DNA from: Verticillium longisporum
Lineage: Eukaryota > Ascomycota > Sordariomycetes > Glomerellales > Plectosphaerellaceae
DNA: 64,000 bases
NCBI GenBank assembly: GCA_019188255.1
Contig: JAETXT010000002.1
Location: 3,596,001-3,660,000, forward strand
Reading direction: 5' to 3'
In this document: piece by piece, positions 10,908 to 21,000 of the stretch
How the letters are laid out: each line of letters begins with the position of its first letter
Numbering within the stretch: the stretch's first letter is position 1
The notes under the pieces: generated by a model
Databases searched by the model: none
The model's input: only the letters and a program-made list of their open reading frames with translations
What the model was told of the DNA's origin: nothing
Position numbers and translations under genes: made by a program

Positions 10908-11233
10908 TCAAATGGCCAACCTGATGCATGTTACATCTACACAAGTCAGACAACCCATTCTGTGCGGTTCGCGAGCATTCATACATGTTGGTTCATCAAC
11001 GTGGGAGACAAGATCGATGAAGTGGCTGTCGCGGCATATCTGGCTTCTGGAGAATTAACATAACGAACAGCGCCAACACTGACATGAGTGACCCGCTAGA
11101 CATGAAGAAATTCCCAAAACTCCAATGAGTGATGATATCACGAGTCCACCTGGATAATACTCCATGCCCGGAATGCCACCATTCAGACTTCCAAACCCCT
11201 TACTGAGCCCCCCGCTGGTCGATGTTCCGGATC
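10908..11233. other. Spacer with a short Gly/Ser-rich frame
   Basis: On the minus strand a 59-codon frame at about 11050-11226 encodes a Gly/Ser-rich piece followed by a hydrophobic stretch (GGLVISSLIGVLGISSCLAG). It has no start codon and may belong to the decayed frame downstream. Confidence 0.25.
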
Positions 11234-11985
11234 CTATGCCTTGAGATTACTCACGGCAGGCGTCCGACTAGCCAGCGTTTCGTTCGGAACCTCAGCACGA
11301 TCAATGAGCCACCTCGCCAAAGCGCCCCTCTTGATGTTCCATGTCCAACCAGGGTCGCCGACCGATCCTGCGAAGACAGCACCCTGCCTGTCATTCCGCC
11401 AGCTCTCCTCGTCATGCTCGCCCTGAACCATGCCGACGCGGAAGACTATCCAGTTGACACCCTCGGCAGTCTCCCGGAATACGTTTGCTATGGCCACGTT
11501 GGTGCGATAGGCTGCCGCGAACCCGTACTTGACGCCCGTCACCAAGGCGCGACGCACGAAGGAGGACTTGTCATCGCTGTCCTCGACGGACACAGTGGCC
11601 AAGACAAGGATGCGCTTGACCGAGTGCTGGCGCACTAACGGGATGATGGTCGAGTAATAGCCCGGGTATGGATACTCCCCTGTGGTCCTTCCGGATGGTC
11701 CTAGAAGGGAAATGATGACTGCGGCCCTTGAAACGACGAGACTGAGCTTTTCCGCATCGTCCATCTGGCCTTCTACTACCTATGTTTGGGTTAGGTACCA
11801 GATTCGTGCGAGATGGCGGCTGTTCAACTTGCCTCAAGCAGAGGGTTCTTGGTGAGGTCGTCAGGAAGCTTCGAGGCATTGCGCACGTAGGCGACCGTGG
11901 CGTGTTTTCGGAAGAGGCTCTCGCGCAGCAAACAAATGCCTGCTGGGCCGGTTGCGCCGAAGATGAGGATCGTGGAAGATGCCAT
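11234..11985 (-). CDS. NmrA-like / NAD(P)-binding Rossmann protein (232 aa)
   Basis: Two exons, 11833-11985 and 11234-11779. The N-terminus STILIFGATGPAG is a classical Rossmann beta-strand with a GxxGxxG dinucleotide loop. Then come SRAAVIISLLGPSG, RILVLATVSVED and an R/Y-rich middle part, the pattern of the atypical SDR group with NmrA-like and NAD(P)H-binding proteins. The usual catalytic YxxxK is not evident, so it may be a redox sensor or an isomerase/reductase of unknown substrate; cytosolic, with no signal peptide. The 53-nt intron begins with GCAAGT rather than GT and has a good branch site (CCTAACCC) close to the acceptor CATAG, and phase 0 joining gives LLE-VVEGQ. It converges with no known pathway gene here. 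Confidence 0.82.
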
Positions 11986-12343
11986 TGCTTGATTTGTCTT
12001 GATTGTTGGGTCACTTGAACATAGCGAAGGAGGATTTTTCTTTCCCTCACGAGAAAGAGCGACGGTTCTCAGCTTTAAATCATCTTGTACCATCCTCCGT
12101 TCGTGATAATCACGGATTCAAACAAACTCCGCATCACTGATAGGATGAATGGTCCCATGTCGCTCCCATCGCCATAGCTCGGAATCAGTCGCCACATCCC
12201 GCGGACTTGTTCTTCGGAAGCATTTTGATGCCGTTGATGTCGGGAACATGATCGTTTGCATCCGCCTCGGATCCTGAATCGATTTTGTTCTGTCTCGGTT
12301 CATGACTGCATGTATCTGCCCCCTCTAATGCCTTCTGTTCAGC
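11986..12343. other. Intergenic spacer
   Basis: Carries the promoter of the NAD(P)-binding gene and the 3' flank of the protease gene. Nothing else seen. Confidence 0.5.
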
Positions 12344-15300
12344 TCATGACCTCCGCACCAGGTTTCTCGCCAAGTTGGCAATCACCGCCATGCGACTGTC
12401 ATGGTCTCCTGATCTCAGCTCGCCAACCGCCGACTCAAACAACCGCCAGACCTCGATGAACTTGTGCTGCGTCTCCCGGCTTGCACCAATACCGTCGAAA
12501 GCCTGCTTCATGTTCTTGTGCATCTTGATCAGGTCAACATCAGCTGCCGTGACGCCGGTCGTCTTGGCCCCTGGATTGCTCTGCGTGTGCAGCGCCCCTA
12601 TCTTGACGCAGTACACCACCAACGCCGCCAGCCCAGCCGCTAGAGCCCTCGCGATGCTGGACCCTGTTTCAGGCTTCCATTTGGCAAGCGTGCCTGGTGC
12701 TGGTCGCGAGCTGCGCTGCACCACCTCCACGCCGGGGAAAATGTAGTCGAGTTTGTCGACGGGCCCAGCCCACGAGTACGGAAGACCGTCGTCTTGGGCG
12801 GCGCCGATGCGGAACAGGCTGTCGCGGGCACTGGCGCTCGGATAGTCAGTGTCGGAATAGTGGCCGCCGTCGCTGGAGGAGCAGAACATGAGGATCTTCT
12901 GCTTGGCGGCAATACGGATCGCCTCGTCAAACTTTTCCTTATCCTCGGCGTCACTGGGTGGAGCGACAGTCCAGGACATGGAGATGATGTGCGCGTCCTT
13001 TTCGACGGCCGCTTCGATGGCCTGAACGTGTCAGTTGTGACCCGAGTAGAAGGATGAATATAGATGAAACTTACCTCTGCCGCACTTCGAACCACAATGC
13101 TCGTCTTGCCCGGAGTGGACGAAGCTCTTGTATCCAAGCGGATGGCCACAATCTTGACCATGGGGCAGACGCGGCAGATCATGTTTGCCATGACCGTACC
13201 GTGGCCCTTTTCCGACACCCAGTATGGACGAACGCGGAAGTCGTCTCCGTGGTCAAAGGTTTGACCATCGAGGATCTTGCCCTGGAGAGATTGATCGTGC
13301 ATGTCGACTCCATCGTCGATGAGAGCAACAACGACATGCTTCAGCAGAGGTTGGTCACGGGTTGGCCCCCGCGACCCTTGCGCATGGCAGTCATCCACAC
13401 GTTTTGAATCATGTCAGCAAAGTTGTCAGTCGTGTCAAGCCAGCGATGAGACGTTGCCTGCGCCTTGGCCTCTGCTTGCGAGGCAGAGGGTGTAGCACCA
13501 AGGGATGCGTCTGCTCTAATGTCGTTGTTGTGTGAGATGACCTGCACGGGTTTGCGACGCACGAAGGCCAATGTCTCGATCTTTTCACCCTGGTCATCTC
13601 TGCTTACTTCGGACGCATCATCACCAATGCCGTTGCCGTTTGGAATCGAGATGGACAGTCTAGCCTCGTCTGTTGGTACCGCTGCCTCTCGAGCGGCTGG
13701 AACACAATCTTCATTGAGTCTCTTGCAGAACCTTTGAAAGTACAGCAGGGATCGATCAACGGTCTCAAGGTCCTGGGTCATTGGGTTAACTTCTGCCTTT
13801 TTGTCGTAGCCAGGAGGCAGCTGTGGGGGAATTGTCAGTCAAGCAAAGGAGAGAGCTTACCCGATGAATGTGCATATGGACCTTCTCCAGATGCCGCAGC
13901 CGGCGAAGGCCGTCCTTATCACTCCAGCCCTTTAGCACGGCATTGTTTCCTCGCCAGTGGAGCGTCAGTTCCCTTAGTTCTTCGCTGACGGCACATATCG
14001 TATCTGGGTCGAGATCTGGCTTCTGCCAGTCAAGCGCCTCGACCTGAAAGCCGGCCAATGCCCGCTCGATAGCCTCGTCACTGTGCGAAGGCTGACTGTC
14101 GACCTCCTGTACGATGACTCTGATAATGCGCTTAACATTTTTCTTACGAAGCCAGTCGAAGAAGTAGATCATGTCGGTCCGGCCGCGTCCTAGGTTCTCG
14201 AGGGGATAGTCCTCGTCTGCGGCGTTAGTTCTCGGGTGTAGAGCCGGCTTGGGCTCTACTTCAAGACGAGGAAAGGCAACATATTGTAAGACCTCATCAA
14301 AGCGAAGGTGTTCGAAACTGGCCTTGAAATCTCGAGACTTAATGGCAGCTGGAGCGCCGAAGTACTCGAAACATATTTGTGTGCCTGATCGTCAGAACTC
14401 AGTCAGCCAACCTTCACAACCCAGTCACAGAACACTACGCCTATGGCAGGGCGGAATCATACCAGCTTTGTTCTTCCCGTACAAGAACCGGGTCGTCTTA
14501 TCCGGAGCTCTGGTCCTCATGCAATGCAGCTTGAGCTCCAAACGGATCTTCGCTGACCACTCCTCCAGCTTCTTCTTCGTTTCCTCAGCTTCTTTGGGAT
14601 CTTCGACCGTCTTGCGAGACTTGCGTGAAGACTTTTCCTTTGCCGTTTCCTCAAATGTGACAGTAGCTTTGCGGGTGAGCGACCGGATCAACGGATCGAC
14701 GGTGTCCCCCTTCCGCGATCCATCAACGGGCGGGGGGGCCACAGGCTCACGAGACTTGACATCGGGGTTCTCGTTTCTGCCCTGACCATGGCGCGAACTG
14801 GCTTCTTTCTTCTGTCGCGCCTCTATCTCCTCGCGCGCTTTTCTCTCGGCCTCCCGCTTGGACTTGGGATCTAGTTCACGCTTGGGCGCTGCCGGTACTT
14901 GAGGCTCAGGCTGATCTCTGGACGCGTCTTGCTCTCCCGGCGTCCTCGAGTCGACATTCTTGTCCTTTGACCTCGAGCTTGCGGGGGTCCTTGTCGATAC
15001 CTTCGGTACGTCATAGGTAAGGCGAGTGTGCTCTGCATACTGGTACACCGATCGGGGATCGGGAGCCTTGGTGACCTTGAGAAATGCCGTGTCGTCCTTG
15101 GCGATGAGTTGCTTGACAACCTCGAGCTGCTCCTCGTTCGCACGCTTGAATTCGACAGCGTAATGGAGCGGGGTGTAGCCCTTGCTGTCCTGAGCGTAAA
15201 TGGCCTCTTTGGGCGCAAGCCTGATGAATTTCTGCTTGACGGCACCCGGCAGATGTCGCGATCGCATGGCAAGGTGCAAGCAGTTCTCGCCCTTCTCACG

Positions 15301-15849
15301 ACATGGCTTAGCGAGGGCCCTGTCGAAGTACTTGCAGCCGTCGATCATGATCTCGGCGAGGCGGCTCATCTTGGGGGACTCGATGGCGATGTACAGCGGC
15401 GTCTTCTTCTCGCGGTCAGCCTCGAGGAGCAGTCGAGGATACTTCTGCACAATGTGCTTGACGGGCGACTCGAGCGTCTTGACCGGTATGTCGCGCGTGT
15501 TGAGGAGAACGTGCAGAAATGTAAGATCGTCGTCCTCAGTTCGGTTCTTCATGGCTTCGCCGTAGGTGTCGAAGAACTGCTTGCGCTGGTCGCGATTGCC
15601 GAGCTTGTAGGTCTTCGTTTTGATCTTCTCGATCGCCTCAAAGATCTTTGTCTGAATGGGTTTTGAGACTTCTGGGTCTTCCTCCGACGACGCATGACTC
15701 TCATCATCGTCGTCGGTCTCGTCGTCGTCGTTCTCCGCCTCATCGTCAAGCTCGCTTTCTACAGCGCTCATGTTGTGCTCCTCATCGCCATCCGGTTCGC
15801 CAACCGGCAGAAAGGTGCTGCCCTCAATCGGCGTCTTTGGAGTGTCCAT
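12344..15849 (-). CDS. Ankyrin-repeat / subtilisin-like (S8) protease (1111 aa after frame correction)
   Basis: Four exons: 14463-15849, 13861-14384, 13075-13820 and 12344-13021 (introns 78, 40 and 53 nt, all GT-AG). ATG at 15847-15849. Residues 1-80 are acidic. About 95-250 hold ankyrin-like repeats (REKKTPLYIAIESP; KGENCLHLAMRS; DSKGYTPLHYAVEF). About 290-430 is a charged linker, then a conserved module (ICFEYFGAP ... MIYFFDWLRKKNVKRIIRV). The subtilase domain follows with Asp806 (ALIDDGVD), His844 (EKGHGTVMA) and Ser1008 (ETGSSIARA), so the triad is complete. No signal peptide: an intracellular protease. Exon 3 changes frame at the C run 13366-13370; one added base restores it and makes the exon divisible. 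Ankyrin plus S8 is a known fungal layout linked to NLR-type proteins. The substrate is unknown. It lies beside the NLR-like gene at 18036. Confidence 0.85.
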
Positions 15850-16619
15850 TGCGACAGCCACAATCAGTCTCGTCTCATACCTGGAGTCCAGTCACGACGA
15901 GCAGGTAGGTACAGCGTCTGAAGTCAAGTCGCGGCATGGCAGCACGACAGACGGACCACTCGCCAGCATAGCAACACAAGTCAGCTGCTGGAAAGGCTGG
16001 CCAAGGGCGACGTGATCGCTCCTCGGCCCCCAAATCCGCCGAGTGATAATTAACCCACTTCTGTGCTGCTGCAGGCGCCCTCACCACTGAAGGAGGGCGG
16101 GTGGACGGCCAGGTGTACATGTTCAGTAAGTAGGACATGGATGCCACTGGAAGGCTGGCAACTAGGACAAAGACCTGTAAGCGCTAAGCCAGGGCCCCCC
16201 GAACTGAATGTGGGCAGCTGAGCCATGCAGCTCGACCGTCATGTTGCACCCCCCTGAGAGAGGGTCTACAGGATGGACTTTGGTCACTGTCAGCATCAAT
16301 GTCACCATGAGCCTGGGCATAGGAGGGAATCAGGAATCTGATAAGCGTTTGGGATGATCCGACATGTCGTTCGAGAGAGCGAGCTCTGCTTAAAATGTGG
16401 TAGTATTGGCCGTAGCAGAAACAAGTCACTCAGACCCGCAGCAGGTAGGTATTTGCAATGAAGAAAGGCGCCGGGCCGAGCCTAGCCTCAATGTCTTGAC
16501 TTGGACGGGTTTCAGGGCTGTGGACGAGGACGAACAAAGACATTCTGCATGGTTTCAACGAGAATTGATCTCAGATGTCATTCAGTCTGAAAAGGGGTCC
16601 GAAATGTCTGGCTTTAAGC
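15850..16619. other. Intergenic, promoter of the protease gene
   Basis: No gene recognised. Contains two copies of an AGGTAGGTA word (15904 and 16443 areas), also seen in other spacers of this window. Confidence 0.5.
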
Positions 16620-17534
16620 TCACTGTGCTGATCCAATTTTCTTCACTGCACCGTCTCTCACAGTCAGGAAAGTGACGTCTGAAACCTTCTCCAGATCCAC
16701 GGCCCCCAGATCCTCCGTGTCATACACCATGAGCTTATTTGTCGGCTTCTTCGCGGGGTCGAAGAGCACAGGGTCGTCCTTCGGCTTGCCACCAAAGAAG
16801 CGTTCCATTGAAGTCTTGAAATCGGCCTTGACTTCAATCTTGATCGTCGCTTTGAACTTGGCCTCTTCCTCCGTCCGTCGCAGCAGGATTCCCGCCCTCA
16901 CGGCAGCCGGCACACCTGTCTCGCGCGCCTCGTTTTCGATAAGCGACCAGGTCGCGCAGTTGGGCTCGCCGTAGTTGTAGCCGATGAGGTCCACCGACCC
17001 GATGACAGTCGTGAAGTGCTCCATGTCGCGCGTCACCGTCTTCTCGACCTTGAGACCACCCGACAGCTCGGCGCCTTGGATGGCGCTGAGGCCGAGAGTG
17101 CCCTCCGCTCCCCGGGTCACAGACTCGGACTGCGTCGTCGGCGCGACGGAATAGCGTCCATCGAAGGAAATTGCCTCAACGACGGGCCCCCGGTCGTGCT
17201 CTGTCAGGCCGCCGGAGACCAGCGAGATTTGCGCCTCGGCCACGCGCCGGGCACGCTTCCGCGGGTCAAAGCGGAACAGCAGCACGATGAGGGTCGCGTA
17301 CTCGTCGCCGTCGGGGTCGAATTTGCCGTGGACGACATCAACGAGATTGCACTTGATATCGATGGCGCCCTTGCGGTTTGTCACATTTGTACGCTGAAAT
17401 GGCGCGCTGGGGTCGTTCTTCGTATGGAAGCCACTTTGTTCGTCGCCGCCTTCAAACAGGTCAATGTCAAAGGTCTCAGTGGTCTCATCGAGTCCAAGCT
17501 CGCTGGCGTCCTTTGAGATAGCTTCGTCTGCCAT
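16620..17534 (-). CDS. Unknown 304-aa protein beside the NLR-like gene
   Basis: Single exon; ATG at 17532-17534 (an upstream in-frame TTG is ignored). No named domain recognised. The N-terminus is acidic (SELGLDETTETFDIDLFEGG). The middle is predicted to be beta-rich, with alternating hydrophobic residues (ATLIVLLFRFDP; ISLVSGGL; SGGLKVEKTVTRD). A conserved-looking stretch follows (NCATWSLIENEARETGVPAA), then a strand-like basic part (FKATIKIEVKADFKTSMERF). No signal peptide, membrane span or coiled coil. It shares a 501-bp divergent promoter with the 2073-aa NLR-like gene and follows the protease gene in the same orientation. This suggests, but does not prove, a joint role. Similar unknown proteins occur in other filamentous fungi as far as I recall. 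Confidence 0.8.
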   Translation of the reverse strand: MADEAISKDASELGLDETTETFDIDLFEGGDEQSGFHTKNDPSAPFQRTNVTNRKGAIDIKCNLVDVVHGKFDPDGDEYATLIVLLFRFDPRKRARRVAEAQISLVSGGLTEHDRGPVVEAISFDGRYSVAPTTQSESVTRGAEGTLGLSAIQGAELSGGLKVEKTVTRDMEHFTTVIGSVDLIGYNYGEPNCATWSLIENEARETGVPAAVRAGILLRRTEEEAKFKATIKIEVKADFKTSMERFFGGKPKDDPVLFDPAKKPTNKLMVYDTEDLGAVDLEKVSDVTFLTVRDGAVKKIGSAQ

Positions 17535-18035
17535 GTTGAGCTGGTCTTGGTGCAATGAAGAGAATCAAGTAACGATGGTAGGAAAAGTCCTCGTGTAGTG
17601 TCAAACCCTACATCACCTCATAGAGACTTGGATCGTCCCATCTCTTACTATTAAAGCGTGCTCCATCGCACCGCGGCAATGCGCCGTTTTTGGTCCCACG
17701 ACCTTGTCGGTGATACAGAACACACCCACACACCCTGGCTTCAACTCCGACAGGGGGTGTAATCCTTCAGCCCCCACGAGGGATCTTCGTCAGCCCTCAT
17801 CTGCTGGCTCGCGGGGCTAATTATCAGCTGCATTTCCTGCAGTGTACCCTGCCTGCGCATCTGGCTGACTGGCTTCGGCCTGGACTCGCAATGGCCAGAC
17901 AGCTTACCCAGTTCAGCTCGTGATCACCTGCAAAGTCATCTAGCCTTACGTGCGACTCATCTCGCTGCTTCAGATGGGACAGCCGCGTGCCACACTGTAG
18001 GCCAACAAGCCTGAGCACAACCACACACAGCAACG
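17535..18035. promoter_or_regulatory. Divergent promoter between 304-aa gene and NLR-like gene
   Basis: Only 501 bp separate two divergent start codons. I see CT-rich stretches but no clear TATA box. Position alone supports the call. Confidence 0.5.
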
Positions 18036-21000
18036 ATGGGGCAGGCGACATCACCAAAAAGCTCGCGATCCAGCAGTCATGAGAGCGGCGGAACTGAGCG
18101 ACGCAGAGGCAAGATGTCGCAGGTCATTGAGTCGGAGGACGAAGGCTCGTCTGCGAACGATGATGAGGACGAGGACGAAGACGATGAACCCAACGGCGAT
18201 GCCGCCTCTCAGAGAAGCAACTCGGACGATGAGCTTGGTAGTCATGCAGACGACAGGTCAGATGCGGGGTCAACTCGAAGCCGCGACGCCATGGACGACA
18301 GCAAATCTGGCGAGAAAGCCAAAGACAAAGACGTCGACGAGTCCGGCGATGGGAAAGCTGGGACCACTACGCCGCCGCCGCCGGAGAGCGTGAGAACGCA
18401 TTCTCCAGCAGACCAGATTGCACCTATTGAATATGTGCTGTATGATGAGCCTGATTTTGGCCTCGTGGACGGGGATCGCGGCGTTCTAAAAGACGGAGTA
18501 GACTTTGAGTTCGTCGCTTTCTCTTACCTCTTGTTCGTATGGGCTGAGCTAACGTCGTCGCAGCGTTGTTCTCGTGCATGGCCTCCATGGGAGCAAGTCA
18601 ACCACATGGTGTGATGAAGGGGAGTCCTGGAACACATGGAACAAGACTCTGATCAAAGATGACCTGTTTGGTTACTGGACAATCCGGGAACTGTACTACT
18701 GGTACGAAACCAACTGGGAGTCAACTCACATTTACTTCCCTGACGGCATCAACGAGGAAGCACAGAAATTGGTGGATGAACTGGTGGAGGCGAGGAAAGG
18801 CCTCGACACAGAGGTAAGTGAGGACCCGGGTGAAGCACCCGTTGGGAGATTATGCCTTACACAAACGTTTTACTAGAAGTCCCGTCCAATCGTCTTCATA
18901 GGCCATGATATCGGCGGCCTCATCGTCAAGAAAGCTCTTGTCATCGCAGCCTCAAATGCCGCCAAATACGGCAACATTCCCTGGGAGACGTCCACCCTGA
19001 TCTTCCTATCAGTCCCCAACCGCATCAGAGAGCTGGAGCGACTAGAGGATGAGCTGATCGACCTAATCAGCACGGACACAACGATCCCGGGCCTGGTGCG
19101 CAAGGCGTCGCAATTGGCACGCGATATCAGGACGGTCAACGCCGAGTTTCTCGACACCAACATGCTGCTCCGCGCGAGCATCTTCAGCGTGTACTGTCGC
19201 TACAACCGCGACTTGGCGACTGAGAATGAAACCGTAAGCGCCTGTGCCATTTCAGACTGCGTAATATACTCTGACCAGGCTCGCAGACTGGCTCGCCCTT
19301 CCCGTTCAACAGATTCACGGCCGTCTTCGAGACGCCGTTTGAGTTTTGCTGCCACACCTACAGATCGCATAAGAACATCACCCGCAAGCCAGCAAAAGGA
19401 GACTCGGACTGGCCCTTAGAAATCAAGCGGGTGATCAATGAACTCCCCTTTTGTCAGTTGTGTCCCCGCCCAATCTCTCCTTGCCGCAGACTGTTGCTGG
19501 CATACTTACCAATTGCCAGATACAAACATCAATGATAGCATAGCAAGACCCAGTAAGAGGCTCCTTTCATCAACTCCTCCGATTTATCCGTACTCGGGGA
19601 GGGATTATCACGAGGACTTGTATTCGTGGTTCATCGACCATGACATGTGCAACGAGTGGTTGGCAAGCAATCGAGGTCTCAGCATAATGCACGTGCATCA
19701 TCAAGTTGAAGAGGCAGACAATAGCGCCTCGCAGGCCATCGGCGCTTCACGAGCCGTCGGCATGTCACAGGCCATCTTCACCTGCTTATACACGTACCTC
19801 AAGGATCATCCATCCAAAGGAGAGAACTGGGTATGCTACTTCCGTTTCGATAAGACCGATGCGCGTTACAGGGACGTCAAGGCCATGCTCATAACATTTC
19901 TCACCATGATCATTTCCCGCTTCAGCTTTGACGTCGGCAGCGCCGCGGAAGGGATGGAAGACTTTGACAGGAATGTCAATGTGAGCGACCTGGTCGACAT
20001 CTTTCAGGGCTTTATGGGGCTGCGAGACAACTACAACACGGAGAAGATCACGTTTTGCGTTGGCTGTTTCGACCAGTGCGAGGAGGAGTCCCGCAACTGG
20101 TTTTTGAGAGAGTTGATCAGACTGGGCAGCCTCAAGGAAAGCCGTGACAAGTGGCTGTTCGACAGTAGCGATGCGGACTTTCTCAAGGCGGAGGAGGTGC
20201 CGTCTGGCGGTATCTGGAGGATCAACGCCGCAGACGCGGCAACGTGGCGTCCGCGCAGTCCGAGTTCCAACTCGCAGGCAAGTGTCGGCGTGCGAGGGGT
20301 CAGCCCAGTACCAGAGCCAGACGCCGCCGTTGCGGGATCTGTCGTCGGCGACGGGAATACCCAGAAGGGCGGCGATACGGTTGTCGATGGGCCAGATATC
20401 CATCCTGATGCAGAATCAAAGAAGGATGATGCCGAAGCTCCAGCTGCCGACCAGGTATCAAGAGCGGAGGGCGATATTCTCATCAAGATTCCTCAGAACC
20501 CCTCGGAACCTCCAGCAACAGACGATGACCCTGTAGCGGGCGAGGAAACCCTCCCCTCAGAGGTTGACGATGCCGAAGCTCCAGCTGCCGACCAGAACAC
20601 CTCGGAACCTCCAGCAGCAGATGATGACCCTGCAGCGGGCGAGGGAACCCTCCCTTCAGAGGTTGACGATGGCGTGCCGGTCCCAGCCATGAGCTCCCGG
20701 ATTCTAAGGGTGCTGGATGACAGGCCAGTGCTCCACCACATCAAAGAAGAACTCAAGGCTCTGGTCTGCCAACACAAGGGCGAGACCACCAAACCCGCCT
20801 GTGCTGTTCTCGACTGGCTCTTCCGCAAGAGCCAACACGCCACAATGGCCACAGTCGAGGCGCTTGTCGCCAGGCCAAAGTCGCTTGGCCCTGATGAAGT
20901 TTTTCGGAGCATGCTTGACTTTGTCGACCAGGAGATCCAATCCCAGGCGCATAGGCTCGTCACTCTTCTTCGACACACACTGCGACCACTGTCGAGCCAC

